Shown here piece after piece: positions 17,611 through 25,582 of a stretch of 47,579 nt of DNA; the first letter of the stretch is position 1, and each line of letters opens with the position of its first letter. The stretch spans positions 1-47,579 of the forward strand of contig CACWXL010000024.1 in assembly GCA_902764825.1 (NCBI GenBank), written 5' to 3'. Both the position numbers and the translations under genes were made by a program. Origin of the DNA: Oscillospiraceae bacterium. Lineage in GTDB: Bacteria > Bacillota > Clostridia > Saccharofermentanales > Saccharofermentanaceae. Under the pieces are notes generated by a model. That model saw nothing but the letters and a program-made list of their open reading frames with translations. It searched no databases and had not been told where the DNA came from.

Positions 17611-18042
17611 ATGGCTAGTGAGAAAGTTACAAGCATTCTTGAAGAAATTAAGGGTCTCTCAGTTATCGAGCTTTTCGATCTTGAGAAGGCTATAGAAGAG
17701 GAATTCGGCGTATCCGCAGCAGCAGTAGCAGTATCCGCTGGTGCTGGCGCTGGTGCAGGTGCAGCAGCTGCAGAGCAGACAGAGTTCACAGTTATGCTCA
17801 AGAGCTTCGGCGATTCCAAGATGGGCGTTATCAAGGCAGTTAAGGATGTTCTTGGTATGGGTCTTAAGGAAGCTAAGGAACTCGTTGAGAAGGCACCTGT
17901 TGCCCTCAAGGAGAACGTTTCTAAGGATGAGGCTGATGACCTCATGAAGAAGCTTGATGGTTGCGGCGCTGAGCTCGATCAAAGGGTTGTCTTAAATAAG
18001 GCAACCCTTTTCTTTACTGTTTTTTTACTCGAAATCAAATAA
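17611..18042 (+). CDS. rplL: 50S ribosomal protein L7/L12, stop codon apparently lost
   Basis: Stalk protein recruiting translation factors. N-terminal dimerisation domain (1-32), Ala/Gly hinge (34-55) and C-terminal domain with [16 protein letters not shown] and [13 protein letters not shown] are complete by residue 123 (GAELD). L7/L12 normally stops here at about 120-125 residues. Codon 124 is CAA (17980-17982); a T at 17980 would make it TAA. As it stands the frame continues 20 residues through the intrinsic terminator stem and T tract to TAA at 18040. Sequencing error, a real point mutation or a small frameshift are all possible. Confidence 0.93.
   Translation: MASEKVTSILEEIKGLSVIELFDLEKAIEEEFGVSAAAVAVSAGAGAGAGAAAAEQTEFTVMLKSFGDSKMGVIKAVKDVLGMGLKEAKELVEKAPVALKENVSKDEADDLMKKLDGCGAELDQRVVLNKATLFFTVFLLEIK
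17981..18016 (+). terminator. Intrinsic terminator inside the rplL reading frame
   Basis: AAAGGGTTGTCTT pairs with AAGGCAACCCTTT over an AAAT loop (13 pairs, one G-U), followed by TCTTTACTGTTTTTTT. It ends the ribosomal operon but lies before the present rplL stop codon at 18040. Confidence 0.9.
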
Positions 18043-18048
18043 CGGTTT

Positions 18049-18057
18049 TGTTATCAT
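18049..18057 (+). promoter_or_regulatory. Extended -10 promoter directly before the gene at 18064
   Basis: TGTTATCAT: TGN plus TATCAT (18052-18057). No good -35 box is seen. The predicted start of transcription coincides with the ATG at 18064, and that ATG has no ribosome site. Confidence 0.45.
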
Positions 18058-18063
18058 TCAATT

Positions 18064-18480
18064 ATGAGAACAGATGAAAACACATTTGAATTTCTATATT
18101 ATGAGGAGCTCAGACTGATCCCAAGGATATTCAGATGCACTAAGGCAGGATTCGTGTCAGCACTTATCTTAATGGCCGGCGCATTGATCTCAGGGCTTTA
18201 TTTTCACGCGCAATATATTGAGATCTCGAACAATGTTCCGCTCGATGATTCCGTGCTGATCCAGGGCGGATTTATCTATTATGACCACATATACCTCACC
18301 CTTACGTTTGTCTGCTTCCTGATACTCGCTTTGACGGCCGGCTGGCTTATGATATGCAGGTATTTCGAGAACACTGCATATAAGAAAGCGTCAAGACTTG
18401 CGGGGATGGTCTTACTTGATGAACATCACAAAATGCTGGTAACATGGAAGGAACGGAAGTCAGGTTTGGGGGATAATTGA
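18064..18480 (+). CDS. Small two-helix membrane protein, unknown function
   Basis: A 138-residue protein not assigned to a named family. It has two membrane helices (about 29-48 and 77-98) separated by an external loop of some 30 residues, a cytoplasmic N-terminus and a C-terminal cytoplasmic basic/amphipathic segment (AYKKASRLAGMVLLDEHHKM). It is a paralogue of the next gene, with the same layout and motifs. There is no Shine-Dalgarno sequence before the ATG. Confidence 0.8.
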   Translation: MRTDENTFEFLYYEELRLIPRIFRCTKAGFVSALILMAGALISGLYFHAQYIEISNNVPLDDSVLIQGGFIYYDHIYLTLTFVCFLILALTAGWLMICRYFENTAYKKASRLAGMVLLDEHHKMLVTWKERKSGLGDN

Positions 18481-18483
18481 TCT

Positions 18484-18912
18484 ATGGAGAACGATAAGAA
18501 TTTTAATTTTCTGTTCAATGAAGCATTCGAAAAGATCCCGTGGCTGTTCAGGTTCTCAAGAAGGCGTTATAAAGCGGCGATTATAGTCATGATCGTGTCT
18601 TTCGTAATAATGCTGATCATGACGACGGTATTTTATAACTCTGTCCAAACTGAAATGGTGCCATCCGCTTTGCCTTCAACGACTGTCGGGTCTTATACTG
18701 CCGTAAACACATACGAATACAGATGGCTTATACCGGTATTCGTTTTTGCTGGTATTGCTGTTGTCATCAGCGGATGGATACTCATCTCCAGGGAATTGGA
18801 GAAGAGAGCTTTCAGAAAAGCAGCAGATCTCAGCAACAGGATCTTCCTTTCCGAACGTCACAGAATGGAAGTCGAGTGGCAGAACTGGAAAATGGAAAAC
18901 AGAGATTATTGA
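18484..18912 (+). CDS. Small two-helix membrane protein, paralogue of the preceding gene
   Basis: A 142-residue protein with the same plan as its neighbour: NFLFNEAFEKIPWLFRF at the N-terminus, two membrane helices (about 31-51 and 84-104) and a C-terminal AFRKAADLSNRIFLSERHRM segment matching the neighbour's AYKKASRLAGMVLLDEHHKM. It starts three bases after the previous stop, with GGGGGATAA as ribosome site. Function unknown; the pair may form a heteromer (inference). An imperfect GC-rich hairpin follows at about 18940-18960. Confidence 0.8.
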   Translation: MENDKNFNFLFNEAFEKIPWLFRFSRRRYKAAIIVMIVSFVIMLIMTTVFYNSVQTEMVPSALPSTTVGSYTAVNTYEYRWLIPVFVFAGIAVVISGWILISRELEKRAFRKAADLSNRIFLSERHRMEVEWQNWKMENRDY

Positions 18913-19056
18913 TCATGCTCGCTAAAGTCCTCCGCGCTGCGCTTGTGCGGAAGCGCTCGCACGATCAATAATCGCTTTATCACGGTGTATAAACCTGAGT
19001 AATCGGTTATATCTGAAAATAAGTAAAATCTATAACTCCTTTTCTTCTTATTTCTA

Positions 19057-19085
19057 TTGACTTTGAAACCATGCGTGGTTATAAT
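19057..19085 (+). promoter_or_regulatory. Promoter of the tRNA-Met-Glu-Cys operon
   Basis: TTGACT (19057-19062), 17 bases, TATAAT (19080-19085). The promoter is overlaid by an inverted repeat: CTTTGAAA (19061-19068) with TTTCAAAG (19085-19092), and an inner ACCA-TGCG-TGGT. Confidence 0.85.
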
Positions 19086-19102
19086 TTCAAAGCAACTTTT
19101 AT

Positions 19103-19179
19103 GGCGGCATAGCTCAGTTGGCCAGAGCGTCCGGTTCATACCCGGCAGGTCGTAGGTTCGAATCCCACTGCCGCTACCA
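19103..19179 (+). tRNA. tRNA-Met (CAT), elongator type
   Basis: Full cloverleaf of 77 bases with encoded CCA. Acceptor GGCGGCA pairs with TGCCGCT; anticodon loop TTCATAC gives CAT; T-loop GGTTCGAATCC. The G1-U72 pair and stem composition fit an elongator rather than an initiator tRNA. Confidence 0.95.
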
Positions 19180-19184
19180 TAAAA

Positions 19185-19259
19185 GGCCCGTTGGTCAACC
19201 GGCTAAGACGTCGCCCTTTCACGGCGGAGTAACGAGTTCAACTCTCGTACGGGTCACCA
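19185..19259 (+). tRNA. tRNA-Glu (TTC)
   Basis: 75 bases with encoded CCA. Acceptor GGCCCGT pairs with ACGGGTC; anticodon loop CTTTCAC gives TTC; T-loop GAGTTCAACTC. Five bases after tRNA-Met. Confidence 0.95.
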
Positions 19260-19261
19260 AT

Positions 19262-19335
19262 GGTACCATAGCCAAGTGGTAAGGCATGGGTCTGCAAAAC
19301 CCTGATCCCCAGTTCAAATCTGGGTGGTACCTCCA
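19262..19335 (+). tRNA. tRNA-Cys (GCA)
   Basis: 74 bases with encoded CCA. Acceptor GGTACCA pairs with TGGTACC; anticodon loop TCTGCAA gives GCA; T-arm CCCAGTTCAAATCTGGG. Last tRNA of the operon. Confidence 0.95.
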
Positions 19336-19370
19336 AAGCGTCGCTTTTCTTACAAAGCGACGCTTTTTTT
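19335..19370 (+). terminator. Intrinsic terminator of the tRNA operon
   Basis: Thirteen-pair perfect stem AAAGCGTCGCTTT / AAAGCGACGCTTT with loop TCTTAC, ending in seven Ts. It begins at the last base of tRNA-Cys. Confidence 0.95.
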
Positions 19371-19437
19371 ACACAAATAATCAGAGTAGAATATTCGGGA
19401 TAAGATCAATAGGATTAACCCGGAAGATGAGGTTTAC

Positions 19438-20391
19438 ATGAGAGACGATATTAAGGAATTACTTAAAAGATATGATGAGATCGGTGCTTTGATCCTTGAG
19501 CAGAAGTTAGACGAGTTCGGCGACCAGCTGGACCAGAAGCCTGAAGGCGTCGACGATGCGACTTACGAAGAATATATCCAGCGTCTGGCAAAGGAAGAGA
19601 CAGACATGGCTACGGCCAAGCTCGAGAATGAGCCTGATGAGAAACTGGGCGGAAAGTCGATGAGAGATCTCTTCGACGAGCTTAGCTTTGAAGAGAAGAC
19701 TGAAGCACTGGAATATGCCGCGCTTAATCTTGACAGAGGCGCGCCCCAGTCCCTTGTTGCAAGCATCGCAACAGAGCCTGCCGACATGGTAAGGGATTAC
19801 TGCGGAAAGATAATCGGCGAATGCGCATGGACAGAAGAGGAACTGACAGATGAGAACGTTCTTTTCGAGATGCAGTTCCAGAAGGCGATAGCATGCTTTG
19901 ACGTTCTTACGGTAATGAAGGAACCCTGCTTCATACAGGCAGTCCTGGATCGTTACTTGAGCTACGGCAAGACACGTGAATTTGTTGCTGAGTCAATTGC
20001 CGGATATGTCGAAGCATTCCCTGAAGTATCAGAGCCGTTCCTCATCAGCATACTCGAGAGCAATGTCGAAGACGGCTTGGAAGGTCCCTATGAAGATGTT
20101 GTCATAATGCTCACCGAGATCGGCAAAGAGCATAAGACAGAAGAGATCTACCAGACCTTAAGACACGCGTTCAGATACATGACAAATAAGATCTATGCGG
20201 TCATCTGCCTCGCTGATTACGGTGATGACAGGGCTGTGGCGATGTTTAAGAATTACATCAACAGAAACCAGAAGACTATCGAGAGAGACTTGTTCTACGA
20301 AATGATGTCAGCGATCCAGCATCTGGGCGGCGACATCTCGGATATCCAGGATCCGTTCGGCGATTTTCAGAAGAAACAGGGCAAGAATTAA
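19438..20391 (+). CDS. Helical cytosolic protein, unknown function
   Basis: A 317-residue acidic, soluble protein without signal peptide or membrane helix. From about residue 75 it is built of consecutive amphipathic helix pairs (SFEEKTEALEYAALNL, EFVAESIAGYVEAFPEV, KIYAVICLADYGDDRAV) as in HEAT-like repeats that test thresholds of neighbour conservation cannot name from sequence alone. GAGG eight bases upstream supports ATG 19438. The stop codon touches the ATG of the GH26 gene, so the two are coupled. I do not recognise the family by name. Confidence 0.85.
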   Translation: MRDDIKELLKRYDEIGALILEQKLDEFGDQLDQKPEGVDDATYEEYIQRLAKEETDMATAKLENEPDEKLGGKSMRDLFDELSFEEKTEALEYAALNLDRGAPQSLVASIATEPADMVRDYCGKIIGECAWTEEELTDENVLFEMQFQKAIACFDVLTVMKEPCFIQAVLDRYLSYGKTREFVAESIAGYVEAFPEVSEPFLISILESNVEDGLEGPYEDVVIMLTEIGKEHKTEEIYQTLRHAFRYMTNKIYAVICLADYGDDRAVAMFKNYINRNQKTIERDLFYEMMSAIQHLGGDISDIQDPFGDFQKKQGKN

Positions 20392-21495
20392 ATGAAGACA
20401 AAATATAGAAGATCAGATAAGCTCGAGAGTCTCTTGGGCATATTAAGAGACTTCTCGGATAGTGACAAGATAATGTTCGGCCAGCAGAACTGCGGCCACA
20501 TCGGCGTGTCCATAAATGCAACGGACGGCACGGAATCTGACTGCAAGAACCTTACGGGCAGCCATCCGGCGGTTGCAGGCATCGATACGCTCAGTTTTTT
20601 AGGTTATGAAGGGAAGATGACAGACCTCGTTACTGTCGTTAAGAACTTAAGGCGCCAGGGCCTCATCATCACATTGTCTTCGCATATGCCAAACTTTACC
20701 TTGGGCGGCGATGAGTTCTACGATTACTCACCTAATTACACCGATGGTGACTGCGGCAGAAGGATAATGCCCGGCGGAGACCTTAATGCCAAGTACAGAA
20801 GATTCCTCGACATGATCGCCGAGTTCGCTTCACTGTGCATAGACGTCGAAGGCGAGAAGATCCCCATGATCTTCCGTCCCTTCCATGAGTGCAACGGCGA
20901 CTGGTTCTGGTGGGGCAAGAGCTTCATGACAGATAAAGAGTTTATTGACCTGTTCAGGTATACCGTTGATTATCTCCTTGGTGAGAAGGGCGTCGACAAC
21001 CTGGCAGTCTGCTATTCGCCCAACGGCTTCATCAGCAGTGAAGATGAGTATCTGGCAAGATATCCCGGCGACGAATATATCGACATCATGGGCCTCGACC
21101 TCTATAACGACAAGCCTCACAAGGGTGACGGATTCTTCCATAAGCTGTCCTCATCTATTGATGTGGTCTACAAGATCTCACAAGAGAGAGGCAAGATCAT
21201 CGCGCTCACCGAGATCGGCTACCGATCCCTTGAGACCGAGAACGGATATTTCGAGGGCCTTGCGCCAATGGATAATACTATCCCGGACTGGTTTACGGAA
21301 CTTCTTGATGCCGTTACCTCCACAGAGGGCGGAAGGCGCCTTTCATATATGCTTACATGGGCGAACTTCTCGGATACCCAGTTCTGGATACCGTTCGTCA
21401 CGGAAGACTTCAGGCACGAGATGGCTGACGACTTCATAAAGTTTGCCGGAGATGACAGGATAAAGATGGCTCCGGTGTTTGATTTCAACTTATAG
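20392..21495 (+). CDS. Glycoside hydrolase family 26, beta-mannanase-like, no signal peptide
   Basis: TIM-barrel glycosidase of 367 residues. Family 26 landmarks: MFGQQN near the start, acid/base Glu in RPFHECNGDWFWWG, SPNGF, and the nucleophile Glu in ALTEIGYR, with TWANF after it. GH26 enzymes cut beta-1,4-mannan or related beta-glycans with retention. No secretion signal, lipobox or carbohydrate module is present, so the protein should be intracellular and act on imported oligosaccharides. It is translationally coupled to the preceding unknown gene and no transporter is nearby. Confidence 0.9.
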   Translation: MKTKYRRSDKLESLLGILRDFSDSDKIMFGQQNCGHIGVSINATDGTESDCKNLTGSHPAVAGIDTLSFLGYEGKMTDLVTVVKNLRRQGLIITLSSHMPNFTLGGDEFYDYSPNYTDGDCGRRIMPGGDLNAKYRRFLDMIAEFASLCIDVEGEKIPMIFRPFHECNGDWFWWGKSFMTDKEFIDLFRYTVDYLLGEKGVDNLAVCYSPNGFISSEDEYLARYPGDEYIDIMGLDLYNDKPHKGDGFFHKLSSSIDVVYKISQERGKIIALTEIGYRSLETENGYFEGLAPMDNTIPDWFTELLDAVTSTEGGRRLSYMLTWANFSDTQFWIPFVTEDFRHEMADDFIKFAGDDRIKMAPVFDFNL

Positions 21496-21527
21496 GTCTG
21501 ATAAGATTTCTTTGTTTTAAGACCTTT

Positions 21528-21603
<76 letters not shown>

Positions 21604-21608
21604 GGATA

Positions 21609-21654
21609 AAAGATCCCTTTCCTGCGTAACGGCCGGAGAGGGATCTTTCTTTTT
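21609..21654 (+). terminator. Intrinsic terminator after tRNA-Gly(CCC)
   Basis: Fourteen-pair stem AAAGATCCCTTTCC / GGAGAGGGATCTTT (one G-U) with a 12-base loop, then CTTTTTC. Confidence 0.92.
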
Positions 21655-21775
21655 CTTCGTTCAGGCAGAAGTTTTATATTTTCGCGAGCAAGAAAATAAG
21701 ACCCTGAAACTGATATGAATACAGACAAAAAAACTGTAAAATCAATTTATAACCTAATCCAAGGAGGATAAATTT

Positions 21776-21934
21776 ATGCAGAAGTATGTTTGCGCATTAT
21801 GCGGATACGAATATGACCCCGAGATCGGTGATCCCGACAGCGGAATTGCACCCGGCACAGCGTTCGAGGATATCCCTGAGGATTGGGTATGCCCTGTTTG
21901 CGGTGTAGGCAAGGAGAATTTCCAGCCCGCATAA
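21776..21934 (+). CDS. Rubredoxin
   Basis: Small iron electron carrier of 52 residues. Two CxxC knuckles coordinate the iron: [12 protein letters not shown] near the start and [13 protein letters not shown] near the end. The intervening [12 protein letters not shown] is the rubredoxin hallmark. In anaerobes it serves superoxide/peroxide reduction and other redox chains. A perfect AAGGAGG lies upstream of the ATG. A weak TGATATGAAT extended -10-like element at 21711 might be its promoter. Confidence 0.97.
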   Translation: MQKYVCALCGYEYDPEIGDPDSGIAPGTAFEDIPEDWVCPVCGVGKENFQPA

Positions 21935-21950
21935 TCGATCAAGAACATCT

Positions 21951-22004
21951 GCGGGTCCGTGTAAGGCTTAAGATAAGAAGCTGCAGCGCGGACCCGCATA
22001 ATTT
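21951..22004 (+). terminator. Possible terminator after rubredoxin
   Basis: GCGGGTCCG pairs with CGGACCCGC (nine perfect pairs) across a loop of about 29 bases, followed by ATAATTTT. The long loop and interrupted T tract make it weak. Confidence 0.45.
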
Positions 22005-22021
22005 TGGAAGCAGGACAAGCC

Positions 22022-23152
22022 ATGGCAGAGCAGACTAAAACGATCAGCAGAGAAAAAACGATAGTAAGGACGGGGATCATTGGGATAATAGCAAATATAC
22101 TGCTTGCATCCTTCAAAGCCCTTATTGGCGTTGCCGTTCATTCGACGGCGATGGTACTTGATGCCGTCAACAACTTCAGTGACGTCTTATCTTCCGTGGT
22201 AGCGATCATAGGTACCAAGATAGCTTCAAAGAAGCCGGATTATAAGCATCCTTTGGGACACGGCCGTGTCGAATATCTGGCTCAGATGATCATTGCGGCA
22301 TTGATCCTTTATGCAGGTATTACCGCTCTCTGGGAATCTGTCCAGAAGATAATCCATCCTGTTGAAGCAGAACACAGTGCACTCTCACTTACGGTCATCT
22401 CTGTTGCGATAGCGGTTAAGATCTTTCTCGGAGTATTTGTTAAGGGGCAGGGAAAGAAAGTCAAATCGGATCTTCTTATCTCATCCGGAACGGATGCTCT
22501 TTTCGATGCAATACTTTCCACGGCAGTCCTCATTTCCGCGGTAATCCTCTTGATATTCAAGTTCAATATCGAGGCTTATGTCAGTGTCATCATCTCATTG
22601 TTTATCCTTAAAGCCGGCTTCGAGATCATAAAGGAAGCCGTCGATGACATGGTCGGACACAGGGTTGAAACCGAATACACGAAGAAGGTAAAAGAGAGCG
22701 TGCTGTCCTTTGACGAAGTATACGGAGCTTACGATCTTGTCCTTCACAATTACGGTCCTGACAAATATCTCGGCTCGCTTCATATAGAAGTCGATGACAC
22801 TATGACCGCTGATAAGATAGATGCGCTTACAAGATGCATCACTGCCAAGGTCTATCAGGATACCGGGATCTTTATCACAGCGATAGGTCTTTATTCCAGG
22901 AATTCCTCTAACGAGAAGCTTATGCACATGAGAGATGAGATCGAGAAGCTTGTCGTAGATCACAAGCACATCAAGCAGATCCACGGCTTCTATGTCGATG
23001 AGGAGAATAAAAGGATCACGTTCGACGTTGTCGTTGATTTCGATGAGAAAGACAGGGCGGGACTTGTTGCTCATATCACTGATGATGTTAAGAATGCACT
23101 GCCTGAATATGAGATCGTTGTCGCGCTCGACAGCGATATAAGCGACCAGTAA
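22022..23152 (+). CDS. Cation diffusion facilitator family metal efflux transporter
   Basis: Proton-coupled exporter of divalent metals such as zinc, manganese or iron, working as a dimer in the cytoplasmic membrane. From ATG 22022 it has 376 residues. The CDF signature region HSTAMVLDAVNNFSDVLSS lies in helices 1-2, with HPLGHGRVEY after helix 2; about six membrane helices end near residue 200. The cytoplasmic C-terminal domain is longer than in minimal CDFs. ATG 22022 with AGGAC upstream is preferred over TTG 22004. Metal specificity cannot be read off; the Asn-Asp pattern resembles Mn/Fe-type members, which is a guess. Confidence 0.92.
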   Translation: MAEQTKTISREKTIVRTGIIGIIANILLASFKALIGVAVHSTAMVLDAVNNFSDVLSSVVAIIGTKIASKKPDYKHPLGHGRVEYLAQMIIAALILYAGITALWESVQKIIHPVEAEHSALSLTVISVAIAVKIFLGVFVKGQGKKVKSDLLISSGTDALFDAILSTAVLISAVILLIFKFNIEAYVSVIISLFILKAGFEIIKEAVDDMVGHRVETEYTKKVKESVLSFDEVYGAYDLVLHNYGPDKYLGSLHIEVDDTMTADKIDALTRCITAKVYQDTGIFITAIGLYSRNSSNEKLMHMRDEIEKLVVDHKHIKQIHGFYVDEENKRITFDVVVDFDEKDRAGLVAHITDDVKNALPEYEIVVALDSDISDQ

Positions 23153-23226
23153 AAGGAAGAGCCTCTTCCGGACACCCATAATCTTTATTCAAATTAAGGC
23201 TTTTCCCGTGCAAATAGTACGATTGC

Positions 23227-23254
23227 TTGATTATGCCAAGTCGTATGATATTAT
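23227..23254 (+). promoter_or_regulatory. Probable promoter of the YfhO-type gene
   Basis: TTGATT (23227-23232), 16 bases, TATTAT (23249-23254). It lies 52 bases before the TTG start of the next gene. Confidence 0.5.
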
Positions 23255-23305
23255 CTTTTTGTTCAATAAATAAGAAACAGCATTCAGCAGGAGATAATCG
23301 GAACT

Positions 23306-25582
23306 TTGGATACTTCAGTGAAATTAAAGAAGAATAATGGTCTGCTTAAATGCACCATTATCGGTTTTATTACCGCTTGTCTTACTTTCTGTATCTTTGT
23401 CATCAGGAACGGCGGGATCCTTACGATCTGCGATGACTTTAATTCACAGCAGCTGACATTTGCCCAGGCTGCATGGAATGCCGTTCATTACGGCAACGGC
23501 GGCGAGTGGACCTGGAATCTCGATCTCGGTTCATCAGTGTTGAACGGATTTGCTTTCTATAATCTGGGAAGCCCGTTCTTTTGGATATTCCTGGCTCTCC
23601 CCAAGGGAACTTTCCCTTATCTGGTAGCTCCTTTATATATCCTGAAATACACCGTTGCGACTTTAACGGCATATATTTATCTGCGTCTGTTCACTAAAAA
23701 AGAAGAGGGGAAGAAGGATAACTTCGCCATCATAGGTGCGCTCCTTTATGCATTCTCCGGTTTCCAGGCAGTGAACCTCATGTTCTTCCACTTCCACGAT
23801 GTAGTTGCATTCTTCCCGCTTCTGCTCTGGGGTGTCGAGACGATAGACGACAAAAAGAAGAGACCGCTCTTTATCCTCGCGATCTTCATCAACTGCACCG
23901 TCAATTACTTCTTCTTTATCCAGGAAGTAATCTTCATGGTGATCTATTTCCTTTTCAGATACTGGAAAGAGCCCGTAAAGGAAACATTGAAGAAGATGCT
24001 GAGCTGCATCATCTGCGGTGTCTTCGGTGTCGGCATGGCTGCATCCATCTTTGTCCCGAGCGCCCTTTACATCAAGGGCAATTCCAGAAGTGAGATGGCG
24101 CTTTACTTAAGGAATTTCGTATTTGATTCAAAGTCCCTTCTGCACCTGATCAAGGGCACTCTCCTTCCGGGTGACGTTATGCCCGCCAACAGTGCGGTCA
24201 TCTTCCAGAACTGGGATTCGCCGTCATGCTACCTTCCTTTGTTCGGCATCTCTCTTGTTATCGCATTTATCGGCAAGGACAGAAGCTGGCTCCAGAAGCT
24301 CCTGTTATTCCTCTTTGCCGTATCCATATTCCCGTTCATGACATCAGGCTTCCTGCTCTTTACGGCCGTATACCAGCGCTGGTGGTACATGTTCGTGCTC
24401 GTAATGGCTCTTGCTACGGTGAAGGTCCTGGAAGAACCAAAGGAATACTTCGTATCCAAAGGCCTGATGCTCTACGTGCTTGCCACGACCGTATTCTTCC
24501 TTGCGATCAAGTATGTGGACTGGAGCGCCAATAAAGAGCAGATCGTATTTTATGAAGACAGATTCACGTATTTCTATATCATTGCGGTTGCAGGACCTGT
24601 TCTCCTTGATATCCTTCACAGGACAGGAAAACTCAAGTACAGCGTTGTGCTCGTAATGACGATGGTCTTCTGTGCCTTCACGACGGGCCTTACGCTCTAC
24701 TATTACAAGGACGATGATACATCTGAATACATCTCGAAATACGAAGCCTCCATTAATCTCAAGACATTGAATGACCAGTACAGATACCATACGAGAGATA
24801 ATGTCTTCGCATTGGTCGGAGGCGGAAGCAGTATAGGGTGCTTTAGTTCGACCATCGAAAACTCCGCGCATGAGTTTAATATGCTTCTTGAGGTCGATAC
24901 CAACAATTCCAGCCAGGGCAGGATCAATGTTCCGGGTCTGGGTCAGCTTTTGGGCGGCAGATACATGGTAACTGGTGACGCCGGTGCTGAGAACATCGTT
25001 GATACCGTAAGCTACAAGAACAAGACTTTGTATGTGACTGAGCAGGAGGCATTCCCGATAGGCTTTGCCATGGACAAGTATATGTATGCAAACGAACTTG
25101 CCAAGCTTCCGTTTGAGAAGCGCGGCATCGCACTGATGAATGCTGCAGTCATCATGCCCGGCGAAGAAGCAAATGTTACATCCTGCATGACACACATCGA
25201 TGTAAGCAGCATCGACTATAACATCCCTGTAGATGATATGGCCAGGGCCGCACAGCAGAATTCAGTCAGCGATTTCTCCAGAGACTATCACGGCTTTAAG
25301 TGCACAACGGATTACGATAAAGAGACGATGATCTATTTCTCCGTTCCGAACGACAAGGGCTGGACGGTAACCATAGACGGACAAAAGACCTCCGTTATCG
25401 ATTCCTGCGGAATGATGCTCCTCAAGGTCCCTTCAGGACATCACGCCGTTGAATTTACATACCACACTGTCGGATTTAAGGCAGGTGCCGCTCTTGCCAT
25501 AGTCTCCTGGGCAGCCTTTGCAGGTCTTTGTATTTACCTGAAGGTAAATGACAAAAAGTCCGGAAAGGGGGCAAAAGCATGA
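23306..25582 (+). CDS. YfhO-family membrane glycosyltransferase (GT-C like)
   Basis: Large polytopic membrane protein, 758 residues, starting at TTG 23306 with AGGAG upstream. An N-terminal helix (about 15-35) is followed by an extracytoplasmic loop with DDFNSQQ, many further helices up to about 450, then a soluble extracytoplasmic C-terminal domain ending in GWTVTIDGQK, VPSGHHAVEFTYHTVGFKAG and a last helix, the usual YfhO ending. In Bacillus subtilis YfhO works with the lipid-linked sugar synthase CsbB to glycosylate lipoteichoic acid; here the acceptor is unknown. A CsbB-like family-2 glycosyltransferase is encoded at 37262. ATGA overlap with the next gene. Confidence 0.9.
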   Translation: MDTSVKLKKNNGLLKCTIIGFITACLTFCIFVIRNGGILTICDDFNSQQLTFAQAAWNAVHYGNGGEWTWNLDLGSSVLNGFAFYNLGSPFFWIFLALPKGTFPYLVAPLYILKYTVATLTAYIYLRLFTKKEEGKKDNFAIIGALLYAFSGFQAVNLMFFHFHDVVAFFPLLLWGVETIDDKKKRPLFILAIFINCTVNYFFFIQEVIFMVIYFLFRYWKEPVKETLKKMLSCIICGVFGVGMAASIFVPSALYIKGNSRSEMALYLRNFVFDSKSLLHLIKGTLLPGDVMPANSAVIFQNWDSPSCYLPLFGISLVIAFIGKDRSWLQKLLLFLFAVSIFPFMTSGFLLFTAVYQRWWYMFVLVMALATVKVLEEPKEYFVSKGLMLYVLATTVFFLAIKYVDWSANKEQIVFYEDRFTYFYIIAVAGPVLLDILHRTGKLKYSVVLVMTMVFCAFTTGLTLYYYKDDDTSEYISKYEASINLKTLNDQYRYHTRDNVFALVGGGSSIGCFSSTIENSAHEFNMLLEVDTNNSSQGRINVPGLGQLLGGRYMVTGDAGAENIVDTVSYKNKTLYVTEQEAFPIGFAMDKYMYANELAKLPFEKRGIALMNAAVIMPGEEANVTSCMTHIDVSSIDYNIPVDDMARAAQQNSVSDFSRDYHGFKCTTDYDKETMIYFSVPNDKGWTVTIDGQKTSVIDSCGMMLLKVPSGHHAVEFTYHTVGFKAGAALAIVSWAAFAGLCIYLKVNDKKSGKGAKA

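Noticed and set aside
22004..22021. TTG start six codons upstream for the cation diffusion facilitator
   Set aside because: No ribosome site fits it, while ATG 22022 has AGGAC at good spacing.
24344..25195. 283-residue open reading on the minus strand
   Set aside because: Antisense to the YfhO-type gene, no ribosome site and no recognisable domain; the plus-strand protein is clearly real.
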